A DNA stretch of 8,698 nucleotides from CAYONP01 sp964405335 (GTDB lineage: Bacteria; Armatimonadota; UBA10988), in contig CAYONP010000146.1 of the NCBI GenBank assembly GCA_964405335.1, forward strand, positions 1 through 8,698, in the 5' to 3' direction. Positions 6,203-8,698 of this stretch are shown one piece after another. The first letter of the stretch is position 1; each line of letters starts with the position of its first letter. A program made the position numbers and the translations under genes. A model generated the notes under the pieces. It had not been told where the DNA came from, did no database searches, and saw only the letters and a list, made by a program, of their open reading frames with translations.

Positions 6203-8532
6203 CGCGTGACCACAATCGCATTGCGTAGCGTGGCCTGGTCGTCCGGCAGCACCGCCGCATCGTCCTGCGGCAGCATGATCTGCACCGACTCGTCGCCGAT
6301 CCGGGCGGTCAACTGGTGCCAGCCGTCGCTGGTCGCCAGCTCGGCGCTCCGCGGGCGCTCGTCGGCGGCGCGGCGCGGCCAGTAGCAGGTGACGAACTCG
6401 AGCCGCTCGGACGGTTCGGTCGTGGCCGTGAGATGCCACTCGCGGACGGTGATCCGCTCGCGCGGGTTCGGGTCGTACTGGTTGGTCTGCGCGAAGCTCA
6501 GCCCGTTGGGCGTGAGGAAGTCGACCTCGCAGCGCGCCTCGCCCGACTCGATGCTCACCCGCTGGCCCGCCACGCGCATCTCGTTGACCGCGTGGAGCCA
6601 GTACTCGAACCGCCGCGGCTGGGTAGCCGCCAGCCGGTCATAGACCACCACCAGATCGGGCTTGACGAAGACGATGCTACGCTGGAAGCGGTTCAACACG
6701 CGGGTCCGCTGCCCGTCGCGGAGCTGGTCGTAGCAGGGCCCGGCCTCGCCGACCACGACGTCGACGCCGGGCGTGGTGGCGAAGGCGACGATCTCGCCCG
6801 GGGTGCCGGCCGAGTGCGCCCGCTGGCCGATCCCGTCGATGGTGATGTTGTTGACCGAGCGGGTGCTCCACATCCAGCGGTTGTGATGCTCGCTGCCGTA
6901 GATGTCGCGCCGGCCGGTGCGGATCAGCAGCGGCTCGCCGTAGGCGTAGATGAGGAAGCTGTTGTTCGCCTCGTAGCCGTGCGACTGCGTGCCGAACGGG
7001 CTCGACTTGAAGTTGACGTGGACGCCCTCGCGGGCATCGAGCAGACTCGAGTTGAGGTAGGCCTGGCCGGTGCCGCGAAACAGCCGCGAGCCGGGCAGGT
7101 CGCTCGGCGCGGCGGGCTCGGGCGCCGGCGTCGCACCGCGCACGTAGCCGATGTAGCCGCCCTCGGGCCGCGGCCCGCCGGCCTGCTCGACATACCACTG
7201 CCAGTGCGGGTTGCCCGCCTGCTGGGCGAGGACGGTCATCAGGCCGAGCACGCTCGCGGGACCTTTGCCTTCGCACAGGTCGCCGAAGCCGCCATCGGTC
7301 TTGCCCGGCGGAATGAGATAGAGCGGGTAGTAGCCGGCCGAAGCGAAGAACGGCTTGTCGAACGCGTCGAGTCCGAACGCGGCGCGCATCACATCGGCGA
7401 AGTAGCCGAAGCGCTGGATGTAGCTGGTCCAGTAGCTGACGCCCTCGTGCCAGCCGCCGTCGTCGTCGGACCAGACGGGATAGGCGCAGTAGAAGACGTT
7501 CATCGCGAACCAGACCCAGTCCTCGGCGCCCTCGACCTCGCCGAGGAAGGCGATGCCGATCTCGCCCAGCTTGTGCCAGGCGCGGTTGGAGTGACTCGAA
7601 TAGGGCCGCCACAGGTGGTTCGGGCAGAGGTGCGCATACATCTCGTCGCCGCGGATCTTCATCACCCGCCGGCACTCCTCGCGCTCGGCCTCGCTCAGCA
7701 GCGGGTAGACGAAGGTGTAGGTGCGGCTGAACAGGTAGTTGTAGGGCATGCCCGCTTCGTCGTTGTAGCGGTAGCCGGTGGCGCCCTTCGGGTCCCACTC
7801 GGCGCAGTCCATCAGGATCCGCCGGGCGAGCTGGCCATACGCCTCGTTGCCGTCGAGCCGCCAGCAGAAGGCGAGCGAGGCGGCGCCATTGAGGGCGGCG
7901 ATGGTGTAGGTCCGGTTGCCCCACCAGATCTCGCGCCAGCGCTCGCTGCGCGACTCGACATCGGCCGGGTACTTGATCGGCTCGGTGGTGTCGGGCGGCT
8001 CGGCCAGCAGTCGCTCGCACTGGGCCCGCAGCGCCTCGTACTGCGGCGCGAGGTCGGTCAGCCGCCGGGCGCGCAGGTCGTCGAGCTGCTCCGGCCGGAC
8101 AAACAGCCGCGGATGCTCGGCCGGGATGCGGCCGAGCAGGTCGTCGCGGCTCGGCATCGGCATCGGCGTCGCGCCGGCCGGGACGGTGAACGACCGCACC
8201 GCGCTCCAGTCGCTCGGTCCGTCGCCGTCGACGGCGCGGTAGCGCCAGAGGTAGTCGCCCGGCGCCAGTGCTTCCGGCGGGCAGTGGACGCTCCAGGTGA
8301 AGCCATCGGCGGCGTAGACCACCGGCTCGAACCGCTGGTCGCGGGCGATCTGGAGTTCGTAGCCGCTCGCACCGCGGGTCGGCCGCCAACTGAACGCCGG
8401 CGGGTCGACCGCGACGGTCTCGCCGTCGGCGGGCCGGTAGCCCCACTCGCCCGGCTGGGCGGGCGCCTGGTCGAGTTCGAGCGCGGCGACGGCGCCGAGG
8501 CAGAGCAGGCCGAGCAGTGCGGCGGTGGACAT
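6166..8532 (-). CDS. Exported heparinase II/III-type polysaccharide lyase with DUF4962-like region
   Basis: A 788-residue exported protein likely to cleave an acidic polysaccharide by beta-elimination. Residues 1-17 are a short hydrophobic signal without the usual basic residue. Residues about 40-118 form a fibronectin-III-like domain (PPAFSWRPTRGASGYELQIA to WSAVRSFTVP). The helical toroid covers about 130-450 (DUF4962-like; it begins HPRLFVRPEQLDDLRAR). The C-terminal beta-sandwich, typical of heparinase II/III and alginate lyases, covers about 485-780. Candidate catalytic residues by family pattern are H314 in SSHSNRAWH, Y367 in GWHEGVSY, and H518 in TQSHGYEANNSF. GEPLLIRTGRRDIYGS after the last of these is the usual strand. 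The substrate (heparin-like, alginate-like or other uronate) cannot be told. The start is backed by GGAG five bases upstream. No transporter, sulphatase or sugar-binding gene lies next to it, so it is a lone enzyme within this window. Confidence 0.9.
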   Translation of the reverse strand: MSTAALLGLLCLGAVAALELDQAPAQPGEWGYRPADGETVAVDPPAFSWRPTRGASGYELQIARDQRFEPVVYAADGFTWSVHCPPEALAPGDYLWRYRAVDGDGPSDWSAVRSFTVPAGATPMPMPSRDDLLGRIPAEHPRLFVRPEQLDDLRARRLTDLAPQYEALRAQCERLLAEPPDTTEPIKYPADVESRSERWREIWWGNRTYTIAALNGAASLAFCWRLDGNEAYGQLARRILMDCAEWDPKGATGYRYNDEAGMPYNYLFSRTYTFVYPLLSEAEREECRRVMKIRGDEMYAHLCPNHLWRPYSSHSNRAWHKLGEIGIAFLGEVEGAEDWVWFAMNVFYCAYPVWSDDDGGWHEGVSYWTSYIQRFGYFADVMRAAFGLDAFDKPFFASAGYYPLYLIPPGKTDGGFGDLCEGKGPASVLGLMTVLAQQAGNPHWQWYVEQAGGPRPEGGYIGYVRGATPAPEPAAPSDLPGSRLFRGTGQAYLNSSLLDAREGVHVNFKSSPFGTQSHGYEANNSFLIYAYGEPLLIRTGRRDIYGSEHHNRWMWSTRSVNNITIDGIGQRAHSAGTPGEIVAFATTPGVDVVVGEAGPCYDQLRDGQRTRVLNRFQRSIVFVKPDLVVVYDRLAATQPRRFEYWLHAVNEMRVAGQRVSIESGEARCEVDFLTPNGLSFAQTNQYDPNPRERITVREWHLTATTEPSERLEFVTCYWPRRAADERPRSAELATSDGWHQLTARIGDESVQIMLPQDDAAVLPDDQATLRNAIVVTRQGAEPVTVPLD

Positions 8533-8537
8533 GGTCG

Positions 8538-8541
8538 CTCC
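8538..8541 (-). promoter_or_regulatory. Ribosome binding site of the lyase gene
   Basis: GGAG on the minus strand, five bases before the ATG at 8532. Together with the hydrophobic N-terminus that follows, it supports this start even though the signal peptide lacks a basic residue. Confidence 0.55.
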
Positions 8542-8627
8542 GTTGTTGCAGTAACTTCGCGCCGGGCGCGGCGGGCCCTTCGTGCGCGCTGCTTCGGGTG
8601 TGCTTCACGGTCGGTGACCGCGTCGTG

Positions 8628-8649
8628 GACCCGCACTGAAGTGCGGGTC
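8628..8649. repeat. Perfect hairpin upstream of the lyase gene
   Basis: GACCCGCACT (8628-8637) and AGTGCGGGTC (8640-8649) are perfect complements, giving nine pairs around a four-base loop or ten around two. There is no T-run next to it. It lies about 95 bases upstream of the lyase start and 10 bases from a second, similar hairpin. It may be a terminator, an operator or part of the lyase leader. The rest of the upstream region, 8533-8627, shows no gene or promoter that I could support. Confidence 0.6.
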
Positions 8650-8659
8650 TGTCAAAGCC

Positions 8660-8682
8660 AAACCCGCCCAAAGGGCGGGTTT
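8660..8682. terminator. Terminator-like hairpin, possibly two-way
   Basis: AAACCCGCCC (8660-8669) and GGGCGGGTTT (8673-8682) pair perfectly over ten bases around a three-base loop. The G+C-rich stem flanked by A on one side and T on the other is the form of a two-way intrinsic terminator. On the minus strand it is followed by a broken T-run (TTTGGCTTT). It probably ends transcription of a gene beyond the right edge, so the lyase would need its own promoter between here and 8532. Confidence 0.65.
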
Positions 8683-8698
8683 CGCCCGACCAGCCACG

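Noticed and set aside
6677..8671. A 664-codon minus-strand frame overlapping the lyase
   Set aside because: It is a shifted reading of the lyase gene, extremely arginine-rich, begins at a TTG inside the terminator hairpin and has no domain.

Overview
This is a gene-dense, high-GC (about two-thirds G+C) stretch of bacterial chromosome. A YuxH-type EAL-HDOD protein, a hybrid-type sensor kinase and a DUF1289 protein are typical of Gram-negative, proteobacteria-like genomes. The large exported heparinase II/III-type lyase with a DUF4962-like region is more typical of polysaccharide-degrading lineages. The species cannot be named from the window.

Left block (1-2960, all minus strand, read right to left): a HAD-family phosphatase leads. 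An EAL-HDOD signalling protein follows, its start overlapping the HAD stop (TGATG). Then come a probable 68-residue membrane protein whose start lies inside a hairpin, and the N-terminal 250 residues of a PAS-histidine kinase that runs off the left edge. The order and overlaps suggest co-transcription of a signalling cluster, with c-di-GMP-type and phosphorelay modules side by side.

Middle block (3045-4482, plus strand): a compact restriction-modification pair, transcribed divergently from the HAD gene. A 175-residue PD-(D/E)xK endonuclease candidate overlaps by 14 bases a 307-residue beta-class amino-methyltransferase with a TSPPY motif (probably N4-cytosine). No controller gene, specificity subunit or Vsr nuclease is visible. 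Both divergent starts have a -10-like hexamer only 5-6 bases upstream of the ATG, which suggests leaderless transcripts.

Right-middle block (4509-6202): a minus-strand membrane protein of unknown family (signal peptide, four membrane spans, large outside domain) is divergent from a plus-strand pair, an exported DUF4177-like protein and a Cys-rich DUF1289 protein joined by an ATGA overlap.

Right block (6166-8698, minus strand): an exported 788-residue polysaccharide-lyase-like protein whose 3' end overlaps the convergent DUF1289 gene by 37 bases. Upstream of it lie two neighbouring, similar, perfect 10-bp hairpins, at least one of which looks like a terminator. No tRNA, rRNA, CRISPR array, insertion sequence or phage gene was seen.
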